64,000 nucleotides of DNA from the NCBI RefSeq assembly GCF_004522105.1, contig NZ_SPUJ01000005.1:584485-648484 (forward strand), read 5' to 3'. The notes under the pieces were generated by a model, which was not told the origin of the DNA, ran no database searches, and saw only the letters and a list, made by a program, of their open reading frames with translations. This document shows positions 32,234 to 42,060 of this stretch, piece after piece (position 1 is the first letter of the stretch; the number at the start of each line of letters is the position of its first letter). The DNA is from Nocardioides sp. 1609. GTDB lineage: Bacteria; Actinomycetota; Actinomycetes; Propionibacteriales; Nocardioidaceae. Both the position numbers and the translations under genes were made by a program.

Positions 32234-32959
32234 TCAGCGTCCGCGCATGTTGCCGCGCATGCCCTTCATGGACGTCGGCATCGGACCGCGGGGGAGCGGG
32301 ATCTTGGGACGCTGGGCGTCGAGGGCCTTGAGCCGGTTGAGGATGTCGGTGATCTCGGCGGGCTTCACCTTGCGGCCGAGCTTCTGGACGTGGCGCACCA
32401 GCTTGGACAGCGGCACCTGACCTTCGCCGCTGCCGACGACGACCTCGTGGATCGGCGTCTCCGACGCGACCCGCTCGTGCTTGCGCCGCTCGCTGGCGAG
32501 CAGGGTCTTGAGCCGGTGGGGGTTGCCCTCGCCGACCAGGACGATGCCGGGAGGGCCGACGACGCGGTGGACCATGTCCTGCTGCTTGGTGAAGCCGACC
32601 ATCTCGTCGGTCTTCCAGCCGCGGCGCAGCAGCGTGAGCGCCCGGGCGGCGGCGCCGAGCTGACCCTCGAGCCGGTTGAACGCCGCGCGCTGGGCACGGC
32701 GGCTGAAGACGACCATCATGCCGAGCAGGCCGAACAGCAGGCCGCCGATGATCGCCATGACGAGGCTGAAGGTGCCGTTGCTCGGGGGGAGGATCCAGAA
32801 CAGTCCGAACCCGGCGGCGCCGAAGAGGAGGAACGCCCCGGCCATCCAGAGGCCGATCCTGGTGTCGACCTCACGGGTCATCTTGTAGGTCTCGACGAGC
32901 TGCCCGCGGCGGCTCATCTTGGTGGGGTCGGTCTCCCGGGGCTTCTTCGTCCGTGCCAT
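32234..32959 (-). CDS. DUF4191 membrane protein
   Basis: The 241-residue protein has two adjacent helices (about 36-58 and 65-87) and a conserved cytoplasmic domain: GWKTDEMVGFTKQQDMVHRVVGPPGIVLVGEG...RLKTLLASE...QVPLSKLVRHVQKL. This is the DUF4191 family, found beside lipA in most actinobacteria. Function is unknown. It lies 37 bp downstream of lipA on the same strand and is probably co-transcribed. The C-terminus is rich in Met, Arg and Gly. Confidence 0.9.
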   Translation of the reverse strand: MARTKKPRETDPTKMSRRGQLVETYKMTREVDTRIGLWMAGAFLLFGAAGFGLFWILPPSNGTFSLVMAIIGGLLFGLLGMMVVFSRRAQRAAFNRLEGQLGAAARALTLLRRGWKTDEMVGFTKQQDMVHRVVGPPGIVLVGEGNPHRLKTLLASERRKHERVASETPIHEVVVGSGEGQVPLSKLVRHVQKLGRKVKPAEITDILNRLKALDAQRPKIPLPRGPMPTSMKGMRGNMRGR

Positions 32960-32996
32960 GTGTTGCCGTGCCTCGCTCGTCCCGAAGGGTCAGTGG

Positions 32997-33947
32997 TCAG
33001 ACGGACGCCCGCGCGTCCATCGCCTGACGGTACAGGCGACCGGCGCGGTAGGACGAACGGACGAGCGGGCCGGACAGGGCGCCGGAGAAACCGATCTCGT
33101 CGGCCTCGTCCTTGAGCTCGACGAACTCCTCGGGCTTGACCCACCGCTCGACCGGGTGGTGCCGCACCGAGGGGCGCAGGTACTGGGTGATCGTGATGAT
33201 CTCGCAGCCGGCGGCGTGCAGGTCGCGCAGCGCCTGCGAGACCTCGTCGCGGGTCTCGCCCATGCCGAGGATCAGGTTGGACTTGGTGACCAGGCCGAAG
33301 TCGCGGGCGGCGGTGATGACGTCGAGCGAGCGCTCGTAGCGGAACGCCGGGCGGATCCGCTTGAAGATGCGCGGGACCGTCTCGACGTTGTGGGCCAGCA
33401 CCTCGGGGCGCGACTCGAACACCTCGCGGAGCTGGTCGGGGTCGCCGTTGAAGTCGGGGATCAGGTTCTCGACACCGATGCCGGGGTTCAGCTCGTGGAT
33501 CATCCGCACCGTCTCGGCGTACAGCCAGGCGCCGCCGTCGGGCAGGTCGTCACGGGCGACGCCGGTGATGGTGGCGTAGCGCAGCTCCATCTTCTGCACC
33601 GACTCGGCGACCCGACGGGGCTCGTCGCGGTCGAGCGGCTCGGGCTTGCCGGTGTCGATCTGGCAGAAGTCGCAGCGGCGGGTGCACTGCTCGCCGCCGA
33701 TGAGGAACGTCGCCTCGCGGTCCTCCCAGCACTCGAAGATGTTGGGGCAGCCGGCCTCCTGGCACACGGTGTGCAGGCCCTCGGCCTTGACCAGCGACTG
33801 CAGCGCCTTGTACTCCGGACCCATCTTCGCCCGGGTCTTGATCCACTCCGGCTTGCGCTCGATCGGCGTCTCGGCGTTGCGGACCTCGAGCCGCAGGAGC
33901 TTGCGGCCGTTCGGGGCGGTGCTGGGGGGTGTGGGAGTGGTCGTCAC
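32997..33947 (-). CDS. lipA: Lipoyl synthase (radical SAM)
   Basis: The 316-residue enzyme inserts two sulfurs into protein-bound octanoate to make lipoate. It shows the auxiliary-cluster cysteines C62, C67 and C73 (CX4CX5C) and the radical-SAM cluster C88, C92 and C95 (CX3CX2C). The GTG start lies seven bases after TAGGAT, so the transcript is probably leaderless. It leads a likely operon with the DUF4191 gene. Its substrates are made by LipB at 38 kb, and its products are used by the E2 protein encoded at 43 kb. Confidence 0.98.
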   Translation of the reverse strand: MTTTPTPPSTAPNGRKLLRLEVRNAETPIERKPEWIKTRAKMGPEYKALQSLVKAEGLHTVCQEAGCPNIFECWEDREATFLIGGEQCTRRCDFCQIDTGKPEPLDRDEPRRVAESVQKMELRYATITGVARDDLPDGGAWLYAETVRMIHELNPGIGVENLIPDFNGDPDQLREVFESRPEVLAHNVETVPRIFKRIRPAFRYERSLDVITAARDFGLVTKSNLILGMGETRDEVSQALRDLHAAGCEIITITQYLRPSVRHHPVERWVKPEEFVELKDEADEIGFSGALSGPLVRSSYRAGRLYRQAMDARASV

Positions 33948-33954
33948 TCCGTCG

Positions 33955-33960
33955 ATCCTA
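33955..33960 (-). promoter_or_regulatory. -10 element of leaderless lipA transcript
   Basis: TAGGAT on the minus strand, 7-nt spacer to the GTG at 33947. Confidence 0.6.
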
Positions 33961-34011
33961 CGTCGCCGTGGGTCACCCCCGGGGGCCGGCCCGGGCGGCG
34001 AGGGCAGCCCC

Positions 34012-35004
34012 CTAGGTGATGTCGCGGCGGCGGAACGACGCGGCGGAGGCGCCGCCGACGAGCAGCATCAGGACGGCGTAGTACGCGGTGCCGTGCTGGA
34101 CGCTGACCTCCTTGGTCTCGTCGCAGTCGAGGTCGTCGGGCACCCGCTGCCCGTAGCAGGCCTCGGGCGGCTGGACCCAGTACTCGGCGCGCCCGTTGAC
34201 GACGGCGACGGCGTTGGTCGACGGCTCGTACCTCAACGCCGACTCCGGCAGGAGGGCGAAGACCAGGCCGCCGGCGACCGAGACCGCGAACAGGACGCCG
34301 ATCGTGAACACCGTGCTGCGCGACAGGGTGGTCAGCGCGTACCCGAACACCGACGCCGCGGTGATGACCAGGGTGCTCCGCAGGGCGTGCTGCACCACGT
34401 CGGTGACCACCTGCCCGGACGGATCGAGGTCGCGGCTCTGCGCGACCAGGATCAGCCCGCCCCAGAAGACGACGAGGCCCACCACCGCGACCGACGCCGC
34501 CAGCAGCGCGACCGCGACGGCCTTGGCCAGCCACACCCGCAGCCGCCGCGGCTCGAACAGCAGCTGGTTGCTCATGGAGCCGGAGTTCCAGTCGTGCCCG
34601 ACGTACGTCGTCCCGGCGAGCAGCATCAGCGCGGCCACGATCGCCACCACCGCCAGGGCGCTGTTCGACCGCTCGCGAGCGACGACGAGCTGCTCGCGGT
34701 ACAGGAAGTCCTCGACCCGCGGCTCGTAGCCGAACTGGCGCGCGCACTGCCGCTCGGCGCGGGCGGGGTCGACGCCGTACGCGCGCGGGTCCTGCTCGCA
34801 GTCGGCGATGCCCTGCTCGATGTAGGCCAGCTCGGCGTCGACCTGCTGCTGCGCAGCAGCCCGGTCGTCGTCGCCGACGGGGCGGGTGTCGTAGGTGCGG
34901 ACGCCGAGGATCACGAGCGGGATGAGGACGGCGGCACCGACGAGCACGAGGACGGCGCGCCGCCACCGCAGGCGGGTCAGCTCGACCCGCAGCAGGCCCG
35001 TCAT
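34012..35004 (-). CDS. ABC-2 type transporter permease
   Basis: The 330-residue protein has an N-terminal helix (about 17-35), a charged external loop of about 120 residues with two cysteines, and five further helices ([21 protein letters not shown] between helices 2 and 3 is typical of ABC-2 permeases). The ATG overlaps the stop of the ATPase gene (ATGA). Together they form a two-component exporter. The substrate is unknown; drug, lipid or peptide export are all possible. Confidence 0.88.
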   Translation of the reverse strand: MTGLLRVELTRLRWRRAVLVLVGAAVLIPLVILGVRTYDTRPVGDDDRAAAQQQVDAELAYIEQGIADCEQDPRAYGVDPARAERQCARQFGYEPRVEDFLYREQLVVARERSNSALAVVAIVAALMLLAGTTYVGHDWNSGSMSNQLLFEPRRLRVWLAKAVAVALLAASVAVVGLVVFWGGLILVAQSRDLDPSGQVVTDVVQHALRSTLVITAASVFGYALTTLSRSTVFTIGVLFAVSVAGGLVFALLPESALRYEPSTNAVAVVNGRAEYWVQPPEACYGQRVPDDLDCDETKEVSVQHGTAYYAVLMLLVGGASAASFRRRDIT

Positions 35005-35966
35005 GCGGCACCGCCCTTCCGGCCGAGGTCGTCGGCGCCGGCGTGGTGCTCGTGGCCGAGCGTGTCGGCGGCGGTGAGCTCGAGGAACACCGACTCGAGG
35101 TCGCGGCGCAGCGGGGTCAGCGCGGACAACCAGACGCCGGCCTCGCCGAGGGTCCGGGTGATCGCGGCGGGGTCGTCGGACTCGACGCGCAGGCCGGTGG
35201 TGGTCGCGGCGACGGTGAGACCGGCGCCGGTGAGCAGCCGGGTGGCGGCGTCGGGGTCGGCGACCTCGACGGCGTACGCCGCGGCGCCGGTGTCGAGGAG
35301 GTCCTCGACGCGCCCCGAGGCGAGGAGCCGGCCGTTGCCGATGATCGTGGCCGACGTGCAGACCTGCTGGACCTCGGCGAGGATGTGGGAGCTCAGCAGC
35401 ACGGTGACGCCGCGCTCGCCGAGGTCGCGGATGGTGTCGCGGATCTCGCGGATGCCCGCCGGGTCGAGGCCGTTCGTCGGCTCGTCGAGGATGAGCAGCT
35501 GCGGGTCCTTCAGGAGGGTCGCGGCGATCGCGAGGCGCTGCTTCATGCCGAGGGAGTAGGACTTGAACCGGTCGCCGTCGCGCCCGGTCAGGCCGACGGT
35601 CTCGATCGCGGCGTCGACGCGCGTGTCGGGAGCGCCGATGCTGCGTGAGAGCAGCAGCAGGTTCTGCCGGCCGGTGAAGTGGGGGGAGAACTTGGGCGAC
35701 TCGACCACGGCGCCGACCCGGTCGATGACGGCCGGCAGGCTCTCGGGGACCGGCTGGCCGAAGAGCCGCATCTCCCCGCGCGTGGCGCGGGCCAGCCCGA
35801 GCAGCATCCGGATCGTCGTGGTCTTGCCGGACCCGTTGGGTCCGAGGAAACCGTGGACGCCGCCTCCGGGCACCGCGAGGTCCAGGTTCTCCACCGCGAC
35901 GCGGAGGCCGCGTCGTCCGCGAAACTCCTTGCGCAGTCCCGCTGCTTCGATGACCAGGTCGGTCAC
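35001..35966 (-). CDS. ABC-2 transporter ATPase (CcmA/DrrA type)
   Basis: The 321-residue ATPase has Walker A GPNGSGKTT, the signature YSLGMKQRLAIA and Walker B LLILDEPTNGLD. A C-terminal domain of about 90 residues is typical of exporter ATPases of the DrrA/BcrA kind. GGAGGAGG stands just before the GTG at 35966; the open frame upstream is inside the pit gene region. It is coupled to the permease gene and diverges from pit. Confidence 0.93.
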   Translation of the reverse strand: MTDLVIEAAGLRKEFRGRRGLRVAVENLDLAVPGGGVHGFLGPNGSGKTTTIRMLLGLARATRGEMRLFGQPVPESLPAVIDRVGAVVESPKFSPHFTGRQNLLLLSRSIGAPDTRVDAAIETVGLTGRDGDRFKSYSLGMKQRLAIAATLLKDPQLLILDEPTNGLDPAGIREIRDTIRDLGERGVTVLLSSHILAEVQQVCTSATIIGNGRLLASGRVEDLLDTGAAAYAVEVADPDAATRLLTGAGLTVAATTTGLRVESDDPAAITRTLGEAGVWLSALTPLRRDLESVFLELTAADTLGHEHHAGADDLGRKGGAA

Positions 35967-35984
35967 GGTGCCTCCTCCGGTCGT

Positions 35985-36014
35985 GGCGTGGCATGGCATG
36001 GCATGGCGTGGCGC
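35985..36014 (+). repeat. Pentamer tandem repeat (GGCRT)
   Basis: Six tandem 5-bp units, GGCGT-GGCAT-GGCAT-GGCAT-GGCGT-GGCGC, lie in the divergent gap between the ABC-2 ATPase and pit. Slippage could vary the spacing there. Confidence 0.7.
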
Positions 36015-36099
36015 GCCATCAGACCACGCGAGGTGAACGACGGTTGAACACCGCGCCGGTGGTCTTCCGGTTGCTCGTGCGGAGGAGCACATTGGCGAG

Positions 36100-37302
36100 G
36101 TGACCCCGGAACTCGTGATCCTCGGCCTGGTCGTCGTCACGGCCCTGGCCTTCGACTTCACCAACGGCTTCCACGACACCGGCAACGCGATGGCGACCTC
36201 CATCGCGACCGGTGCCCTGCGCCCGAAGGTGGCCGTCGCCCTGTCGGCGTCGCTCAACCTCGTCGGCGCCTTCCTGTCGGTCGAGGTCGCCCTCACCGTC
36301 ACCAACGCCGTCATCAAGATCCAGGACAGCGACGGGGCCCCGCGCCCGGAGTTCCTCGCCGACGGCGGCGAGGCGCTGCTGGTCATCGTGCTGGCCGGGC
36401 TCGTCGGCGGGATCCTGTGGAACCTCGCGACGTGGCTGCTCGGACTGCCGTCGAGCTCCTCGCACGCGCTGTTCGGCGGTCTGGTCGGCGCCACGATCGC
36501 CGGGCTCGGGTTCAACGGCGTGAACTGGGCCGGCGACGGCACCAAGCTGGACGGCGTCGTCGGCAAGGTGATCCTGCCCGCGCTGCTCTCGCCCGTCATC
36601 GCGATCGCGGTCGCCGCCGTCGGCACCTGGCTGATCCACCGGATCACCGAGGGGGTGGCCGAGCGCTACCGGGAGAGCGGTTTCCGCTGGGGCCAGATCG
36701 GCTCGGCGTCCCTCGTGTCGCTGGCCCACGGCACGAACGACGCCCAGAAGACGATGGGCGTGATCACCCTCGCCCTGCTCGCCAGCGGCGAGTGGAGCGA
36801 CACCACCAGCATCCCGCTGTGGGTGAAGGTCTCGTGCGCGGTCGCGATCGCGCTCGGCACCTACCTCGGCGGCTGGCGGATCATCCGGACGCTGGGCAAG
36901 GGCCTGGTCGAGATCTCCTCGCCCCAGGGCATGGCGGCCGAGAGCTCCTCGGCCGCCGTCATCCTGACCTCGAGCCACCTGGGGTTCGCCCTGTCGACCA
37001 CCCACGTCGCCACCGGGTCGATCCTCGGCACCGGCGTCGGCAAGAAGGGCGCCGAGGTCCGGTGGGGCGTGGCGGGCCGGATGGCGCTGGCCTGGCTCGT
37101 CACGCTGCCGATGGCCGCCGTCGTCGGCGCGATCGCCTGGTACGCCGCCGACCTCGTGGGCGGTCTCCCGGGGGCGGTCGTCGTCTTCGTGGTCCTGGTC
37201 GCCGCGTCCGGCGCCATGTACGTCCGGTCACGGCGCGAGCCGGTCGACCACGACAACGTCAACGCCGACTGGGACGGCATGCCCACCCAGGCGAAGGTCT
37301 GA
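36100..37302 (+). CDS. pit: Inorganic phosphate transporter, Pit family
   Basis: The 400-residue membrane protein has about ten helices. It carries the duplicated PiT/PHO4 signature: FDFTNGFHDTGNAMATSIATGAL near the start and AHGTNDAQKTMGV in the middle. The family co-transports phosphate, probably as a metal complex, with protons or sodium. The GTG start has GGAGGAG 12 bases upstream. Two small genes follow at close range and are probably in the same operon. Confidence 0.95.
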   Translation: MTPELVILGLVVVTALAFDFTNGFHDTGNAMATSIATGALRPKVAVALSASLNLVGAFLSVEVALTVTNAVIKIQDSDGAPRPEFLADGGEALLVIVLAGLVGGILWNLATWLLGLPSSSSHALFGGLVGATIAGLGFNGVNWAGDGTKLDGVVGKVILPALLSPVIAIAVAAVGTWLIHRITEGVAERYRESGFRWGQIGSASLVSLAHGTNDAQKTMGVITLALLASGEWSDTTSIPLWVKVSCAVAIALGTYLGGWRIIRTLGKGLVEISSPQGMAAESSSAAVILTSSHLGFALSTTHVATGSILGTGVGKKGAEVRWGVAGRMALAWLVTLPMAAVVGAIAWYAADLVGGLPGAVVVFVVLVAASGAMYVRSRREPVDHDNVNADWDGMPTQAKV

Positions 37303-37316
37303 GAAGGAGCACCGAC

Positions 37317-37622
37317 ATGGAGAACATCGGATTCGCCCTCGAGGGCGCCTGGCAGGTCCTGCTGATCGGCCTCCTCCTCGGAGCCGGGCTGCCGGCCGTC
37401 TTCGCCCTCGGCATCCGCTCGCTCGCGTACGGCGCCGGGGGAGCCGCCGAGACCGTCGACGCCGGTCACGCGCCGCCCCACCCCGTCGGGCGCCTCGGGG
37501 CGGCGGTCTGCTTCGCGGTCGTGCTCGCCGGCGTCGCGCTCGGCATCACGATCGTCGTGGCGTCCGGCTTCGGCAAGGAAGTCAGCTTCGACCACGTCGT
37601 CCCGTCGTTGGTCGACAAGTGA
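37317..37622 (+). CDS. Small two-helix membrane protein downstream of pit
   Basis: The 101-residue protein has two helices (about 10-33 and 60-82) separated by a His/Pro-rich loop. AAGGAG at 37304-37309 is seven bases before the ATG. It lies 14 bp after pit and overlaps the next gene by GTGA. This arrangement is recalled from other actinobacterial pit loci, which suggests an accessory role, but no function is known. Confidence 0.8.
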   Translation: MENIGFALEGAWQVLLIGLLLGAGLPAVFALGIRSLAYGAGGAAETVDAGHAPPHPVGRLGAAVCFAVVLAGVALGITIVVASGFGKEVSFDHVVPSLVDK

Positions 37623-37900
37623 CGGGCCCGCTGAGCAGGGTCGTGGCCTGGCTGCGCGAGGGCTACCCGGCCGGGGTGCCGGCCCAGGACTACGTCCCGC
37701 TGCTCGCCCTGCTGCGGCGCCGGCTGAGCGACGAGGAGGTCGCCGAGATCGCCCGTGAGCTCGAGGAGGCCGGCCTCGCGCCGCACGACCACGCCGACAT
37801 CGCGGTGTCGATCTCCAAGGTCACCGACGGGCTGCCCTCGGCCGCCGACGTCGACCGGGTGCGCGAGCACCTCGCGTTCCGCGGGTTCCCCCAGGACTGA
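37619..37900 (+). CDS. DUF3349 protein
   Basis: The 93-residue protein fits DUF3349: WLREGYPAGVPAQDYVPLLALLRRRLSDEEV...DIAVSISKVTDGLPSAADVDRVREHL. The family is small, helical, cytoplasmic and typical of actinobacteria; function is unproven. GTG overlaps the previous stop, so it is translationally coupled within the pit operon. Confidence 0.88.
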   Translation: MTGPLSRVVAWLREGYPAGVPAQDYVPLLALLRRRLSDEEVAEIARELEEAGLAPHDHADIAVSISKVTDGLPSAADVDRVREHLAFRGFPQD

Positions 37901-37914
37901 CCGGGGCCGCGGCG

Positions 37915-38643
37915 TCAGACGCCCGGGCGGACCAGCTCGATGCGTGGCGTCCGCCCCGGCTCGGGACGCGGGTCGTAGTCGGGCGTCGCGGCGTACGGCT
38001 CCCAGGCGAGGTAGTGGCGCAGGTGCGCCTCGACACCGGGGAGGACGTCGGCGACGGTGACCCGTCGGCCGGTCTCGATCGACAGCGTGGTGACCCCGGC
38101 GTCGGCGATGCCGCACGGCACGAAGCGGTCGTACCAGCCGAGGTCCACGTCGCAGTTCAGCGAGAATCCGTGCATCGTGACGCCGCGGCTGACCCGGATC
38201 CCGATCGCGGCGACCTTGCGCTCCGGACGGCCCTGCCCGGCACGCAGCCAGACGCCGCTGCGACCGGGCACGCGGGCGGTCTCGACGCCCAGGTCGCGGC
38301 AGACCGCGATCAGGGCCTCCTCGACGCGGCGGACGTAGTCGACGACCTTCACGTGGTCGGGCAGCCGGACGATCGGGTAGCCGACGAGCTGCCCGGGGCC
38401 GTGGAAGGTGATCTTGCCGCCGCGGTCGACGTCGACGACGGCGGCACCGCCGGGATCGGCGGGCCGCTCGTGCGGCTCGGTGCGCTTGCCGGCGGTGTAG
38501 ACGGGCGGGTGCTCGAGCAGCAGGACCGTGCCGGCCGCGCCGGCGACGACGTCGGCGTGCACCTCGCGCTGGAGGTCCCACGCCGCGAGGTAGTCGAGAG
38601 CGTCGGGGCCCAGCCCGGCGACACGGAAGGTCAGGTCGGTCAC
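37915..38643 (-). CDS. lipB: Octanoyl-[ACP]:protein octanoyltransferase
   Basis: The 242-residue enzyme moves octanoate from ACP to lipoyl domains, the step before LipA. It shows [17 protein letters not shown] (74-90), K143 (ERKVAAIG) and the acyl-accepting C177 ([14 protein letters not shown]), the Cys/Lys dyad of LipB. The GTG start lies seven bases after TAGGCT, so a leaderless mRNA is likely. It is convergent with the DUF3349 gene. The lipA gene is about 4 kb away, with the ABC-2 exporter and the pit operon in between. Confidence 0.97.
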   Translation of the reverse strand: MTDLTFRVAGLGPDALDYLAAWDLQREVHADVVAGAAGTVLLLEHPPVYTAGKRTEPHERPADPGGAAVVDVDRGGKITFHGPGQLVGYPIVRLPDHVKVVDYVRRVEEALIAVCRDLGVETARVPGRSGVWLRAGQGRPERKVAAIGIRVSRGVTMHGFSLNCDVDLGWYDRFVPCGIADAGVTTLSIETGRRVTVADVLPGVEAHLRHYLAWEPYAATPDYDPRPEPGRTPRIELVRPGV

Positions 38644-38650
38644 GCGCTCG

Positions 38651-38656
38651 AGCCTA
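38651..38656 (-). promoter_or_regulatory. -10 element of leaderless lipB transcript
   Basis: TAGGCT on the minus strand, 7-nt spacer to the GTG at 38643. Confidence 0.6.
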
Positions 38657-39544
38657 CGCCCGGCCCAGGAGCTCCAGCTGGGCCGGCATCACCCGGCGCC
38701 AGTACCCGCGGTCGTGCGCGCCGGGCTCGAAGGAGCTGCGCACGTCGGCGCCGTCGGGGAAGCCGTCGACGTAGTCCTCGACGGAGCGGTAGAACGGGTC
38801 GCCGGTCCCGCAGTCGATGCTGACCCTGATCCCGTCCAGGTCACCCTGGCGGCCGAAGACCGTGAACTCGCGGTACTCCGCGGCGTCCTCGAACCCGGAC
38901 GTGCTCGCCTCGTCGGCGTCGGACCACAACGCCGGCCCCGCGACGGCGACGGCCGCCACCCGCTCGGCGCCCAGCAGCCCGCCGAGCCGCAGCGCGCCGT
39001 ACCCGCCCATCGACCAGCCCAGGAGACCGATCCGGTCCGTCGCGGTGGCGCGCAGCCCGCGCTCGGCCATCAGGGGCAGCAGCTCGTCGACGACCATCGC
39101 ACCGGCGTCCTCGCCGTCGGGCCGCTCGTGCCAGTAGGTGTCGCCGCCGTCGGGGACGACGACCGCGAACGGCGGCACGCCGGCGGCGACCGCGGCTGCC
39201 AGGAGCTCGGGGACGCCGAGGTCGCCGGGCAGGAAGCTGTCGATGCTCCAGCCCAGGCCGTGCAGGGCCACGACGAGGGGGAGGTCGGAGGTCTGGCTGC
39301 CCGGTGGGCGCAGCAGGTGCCAGCGGACCGTGGCCCCGAGCCGGGCGTCCGAGACGAAGGACCCGGACTCGACCGGCCCGGTGTCGATGTCGGGGACGAC
39401 GCCGTCCTCACCGTTGAGCCCGAGGGCCTCCTGGGCGAGGACCCGGCCGGGGAGCCAGCCCTCGTAGACCCCGAGCGCACCGCCGGCGGCGACGGCCAGA
39501 CCGGCCGCGGCCCCTCCGGTCAGCAGACGTCGACGGCTCAGCAC
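38654..39544 (-). CDS. Exported alpha/beta-hydrolase, esterase type
   Basis: The 296-residue protein has a signal with RRRLL then a hydrophobic Ala/Gly run, Tat-like but without the full SRRxFLK consensus. The hydrolase domain carries the nucleophile elbow GWSMGG (esterase-D/PHB-depolymerase-like), LHGLGW for the oxyanion hole, and a late GAHDRGYW with the catalytic His. The substrate is unknown; an acyl ester at the cell surface is likely. GTG at 39544 starts the signal. The stop lies inside the lipB promoter region. Confidence 0.85.
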   Translation of the reverse strand: MLSRRRLLTGGAAAGLAVAAGGALGVYEGWLPGRVLAQEALGLNGEDGVVPDIDTGPVESGSFVSDARLGATVRWHLLRPPGSQTSDLPLVVALHGLGWSIDSFLPGDLGVPELLAAAVAAGVPPFAVVVPDGGDTYWHERPDGEDAGAMVVDELLPLMAERGLRATATDRIGLLGWSMGGYGALRLGGLLGAERVAAVAVAGPALWSDADEASTSGFEDAAEYREFTVFGRQGDLDGIRVSIDCGTGDPFYRSVEDYVDGFPDGADVRSSFEPGAHDRGYWRRVMPAQLELLGRA

Positions 39545-39624
39545 CGCGACAGGATGACACGGTCTCGGCCCGAGGCTGTGGAGAACCTCGGCAGGTCGAG
39601 GGCGCCTCGGTGTTGGCTGGGCGC

Positions 39625-40170
39625 ATGTCGACCCGGGTCCTGGTGCCGCTGCTCACCGCCGTGCTGCTCGGTGCGCTGTGCGGCGTGGGCGTCGCGTGCG
39701 GCGCCGCGCTCCTCGCCGACGATCCGAGGCCGTCAGAGCCGCCACCGACGCCGCCGGTCGCCCAGTCGCCGCCGGCAACCACCGGCCCGCCCGGGGGGAG
39801 CGCGCCCCGGGAGGTGCTGCGCGCCTGGGACGAGGCACGGGCCGTCGCCTGGACCTCGGGCGACACCGCGGCGCTGGGCAGGCTCTACACGGCGCGGTCG
39901 GTGGCCGGTCGGCGCGACGTCGCGATGCTCGAGGCTTGGAACGACCGCGGGCGCCGGGTGACCGAGATGAGCACGCAGGTGCTGGCGCTGGAGGTGGTCT
40001 CCTCGGACCGGGGCCGCCTCGTGCTCGAGGTGACCGACCGGCTCGCCCGGGTCGCGGCGGGCGGCACCGAGCTCCCGGCCGACCGGGTCAGCACGCGGTG
40101 CCTCGTCCTGCGCGCCGGCGGCGACGCCGGGTGGCGGGTGGCCTCGGTCGTCAGTCGTCCGACGCGGTGA
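39625..40170 (+). CDS. Secreted protein, SnoaL/NTF2-like
   Basis: The 181-residue protein has a signal or anchor helix (7-33) and a Pro-rich linker. A domain of about 110 residues (APREVLRAWDEARAVAWTSGDTAALGRLYTARS...) has the alpha/beta pattern of an NTF2-like cone. The ATG at 39625 follows TTGGCT by six bases, a weak leaderless-type context. The last 20 bases overlap the 3' end of the convergent epimerase gene. Function unknown. Confidence 0.75.
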   Translation: MSTRVLVPLLTAVLLGALCGVGVACGAALLADDPRPSEPPPTPPVAQSPPATTGPPGGSAPREVLRAWDEARAVAWTSGDTAALGRLYTARSVAGRRDVAMLEAWNDRGRRVTEMSTQVLALEVVSSDRGRLVLEVTDRLARVAAGGTELPADRVSTRCLVLRAGGDAGWRVASVVSRPTR

Positions 40171-41056
40171 GCGCCGTGGCGAGGCAGGCCTCGACGTCGG
40201 CGTCGGCGAAGACGAACCCGGAGGCGAGGAGGGCGGCCGGCCGCACGTTCAGCGAGCCGAGGAGCTCGGGAGCCATCGGACCGGCGAGCTTGACGGCCGG
40301 GGCCGGCACGGGCACGAAGGTCGGACGGTGCAGCGCCCGGCCCAGGGCCTTGGTGAACTCGGCGTTCGTCGGCGCCTGCGGCAGGCAGATGTTGAAGGGT
40401 CCGGACGCGTCCGGGTGCTCGGCGAGGTGGACGACGGCGCCGACCCAGTCACGCAGCGTCGACATCGGCATGTACTGCCGGCCGTTGCCCAGCCGTCCGC
40501 CGAGTCCGGCCATGGTCAGCAGGCGCAGCGGCTGCAGCGGCGCGGCGCGGCGGTCCATCACCGGCGACGTCCGGAGCACGCAGACCCGCGAGCCTCCCGC
40601 CACCGCGGGCTCGGTCGCCGCCTGCCACTCGCGCGTCACGGAGGTGAGCAGCGCGTGACCGCGGGTGTCGGAGACCTCGGTCAGCACCTGGTCGCCGTGG
40701 TCGCCGTAGTAGGAGATCCCGTTGCCGGCCAGGTACGCCGGGGGACTGGCCGCCTGCCCGATCGTCTCGGCGAGCAGCCGGGTCGTCGTCACCCGGCTCG
40801 CGCGCAGCTCGCGTGCCCACCGCTTCGAGTGCGGGTTGCCCAGCGTCGGGCTCCCGGCGAGGTTCACCACGACGTCCGCGCTGCGCACCAGGGTGCGGTC
40901 GAGCGTGCCGGCGTACGGGTCCCAGGTCGACTCCTCCGGGGCGCTGGTGTCGCGGCGCACCAGCGTGACGACCTCGTGCCCGCGTGCACCCAGCTCCCGC
41001 TTGAGGTGGGCGCCGAGGAAACCCGATCCGCCGGCGAGGACGACCGTGAGCGACAT
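40151..41056 (-). CDS. TIGR01777-family epimerase (atypical SDR)
   Basis: The 301-residue protein has an N-terminal NAD(P) site GGSGFLG (9-15), the core VVNLAGSPTLGNPHSKRW, and NGISYYGDHGD around the Tyr position. The C-terminal DUF1731-like part is NVRPAALLASGFVF. These features define the TIGR01777 group (SulA-like/YfcH). The biochemical substrate is not established. The ATG follows GAGGCT by seven bases. The long reading frame upstream is antisense to the neighbouring lipoprotein gene and is discarded. Confidence 0.9.
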   Translation of the reverse strand: MSLTVVLAGGSGFLGAHLKRELGARGHEVVTLVRRDTSAPEESTWDPYAGTLDRTLVRSADVVVNLAGSPTLGNPHSKRWARELRASRVTTTRLLAETIGQAASPPAYLAGNGISYYGDHGDQVLTEVSDTRGHALLTSVTREWQAATEPAVAGGSRVCVLRTSPVMDRRAAPLQPLRLLTMAGLGGRLGNGRQYMPMSTLRDWVGAVVHLAEHPDASGPFNICLPQAPTNAEFTKALGRALHRPTFVPVPAPAVKLAGPMAPELLGSLNVRPAALLASGFVFADADVEACLATALTASDD

Positions 41057-41143
41057 GCCGGCCAGCCTCGCACACGGCCCCGTGGCCCCGCCCCCTCCGG
41101 AGGGAGAGGCGTGACCGACCCGCGGTCCGGGTAGGACCGGGTC

Positions 41144-41998
41144 GTGAAGCGCTCCCTCGCCGCCCTCTGCCTGGCCACCCTGGTCCCCGTCCTCGCCGCC
41201 TGCGGCGACGACCCCGAGCCCGGCGACCGGCCGGTCGTCGAGGTCCAGGAGCAGGGTGCCGAGCCGCGCGCGAGGCTGGTCATCGACGTCGAGGTCGGAC
41301 ACACCGAGTCGACCGTGATGACCCTGGACCAGGACGTCGACGCGGGTCAGAGCGTCGACGTGCCGCCGATCGAGATGACGCTCACCAACGAGGTCGTGAG
41401 CGTCGACGGCGACGCGATCCGGGTCGACACGACCTACGGCGAGTCCCGCGTCGTCGATCAGGACGACCCCGCCGCCGCCGACATCGAGGCCGCGCTCTCG
41501 GAGCTGACCGGCGTCACCGGCTCGACCACCTTCACGCCGTCCGGCGAGGTGACCGACAGCGAGATCGACATCCCCGCCGGTGTCTCCAGCACGATCCGCC
41601 AGTCGATGGAGCAGCTCACCGACCAGGCGTCGTCCCTGACCGTCGCCTTCCCGGACGAGGAGCTCGGGGCCGGAGCGACCTGGACGGCGTCGAACGCGCT
41701 CGAGCTGAACGGCATCGAGGTGCAGCAGACGACGTCCTACGAGCTGGTCTCCCTCGAGGGCGACCAGTACGTCATCGAGGTCGAGGTCACCCAGGAGTTC
41801 GAGCCCGGGGACGCGGAGGGCTTCGAGGTCGTCTCCGGCGAGGGCACCTCGACCGGCACGATGCGCGGGACCGTCGGCAACCTGACCGCGACCGACATCA
41901 CCACCAGCGGCCGGACCGACATCCGGGTCGAGGCCGGTGGCCAGGAGCAGACCGTCAGCACCCGCACCGACATGACGGTGCGCACCACCGTCGACTGA
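41144..41998 (+). CDS. Lipoprotein of unknown function (DUF6263-like)
   Basis: The 284-residue protein has a lipoprotein signal with LAAC (C20). An acidic beta-rich body follows, with one long amphipathic region in the middle (SSTIRQSMEQLTDQASSLTVAFPDEELGAGATW). The domain brings to mind the DUF6263 group of actinobacterial lipoproteins; this is a tentative match. GTG at 41144 follows TAGGAC by six bases. It is probably anchored to the outer face of the membrane and may bind lipid or peptide. It is divergent from the epimerase gene. Confidence 0.72.
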   Translation: MKRSLAALCLATLVPVLAACGDDPEPGDRPVVEVQEQGAEPRARLVIDVEVGHTESTVMTLDQDVDAGQSVDVPPIEMTLTNEVVSVDGDAIRVDTTYGESRVVDQDDPAAADIEAALSELTGVTGSTTFTPSGEVTDSEIDIPAGVSSTIRQSMEQLTDQASSLTVAFPDEELGAGATWTASNALELNGIEVQQTTSYELVSLEGDQYVIEVEVTQEFEPGDAEGFEVVSGEGTSTGTMRGTVGNLTATDITTSGRTDIRVEAGGQEQTVSTRTDMTVRTTVD

Positions 41999-42060
41999 GT
42001 ATTGGGGCGGTCGGGCACGATGAGGGTCCGACCACCCCGACACCGCGAATGAGGTCATCG

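Noticed and set aside
30042..32420. Open frame of 792 codons on the plus strand over glnA
   Set aside because: It is antisense to glnA and continues through the RDD gene in another frame; composition is that of a shadow frame.
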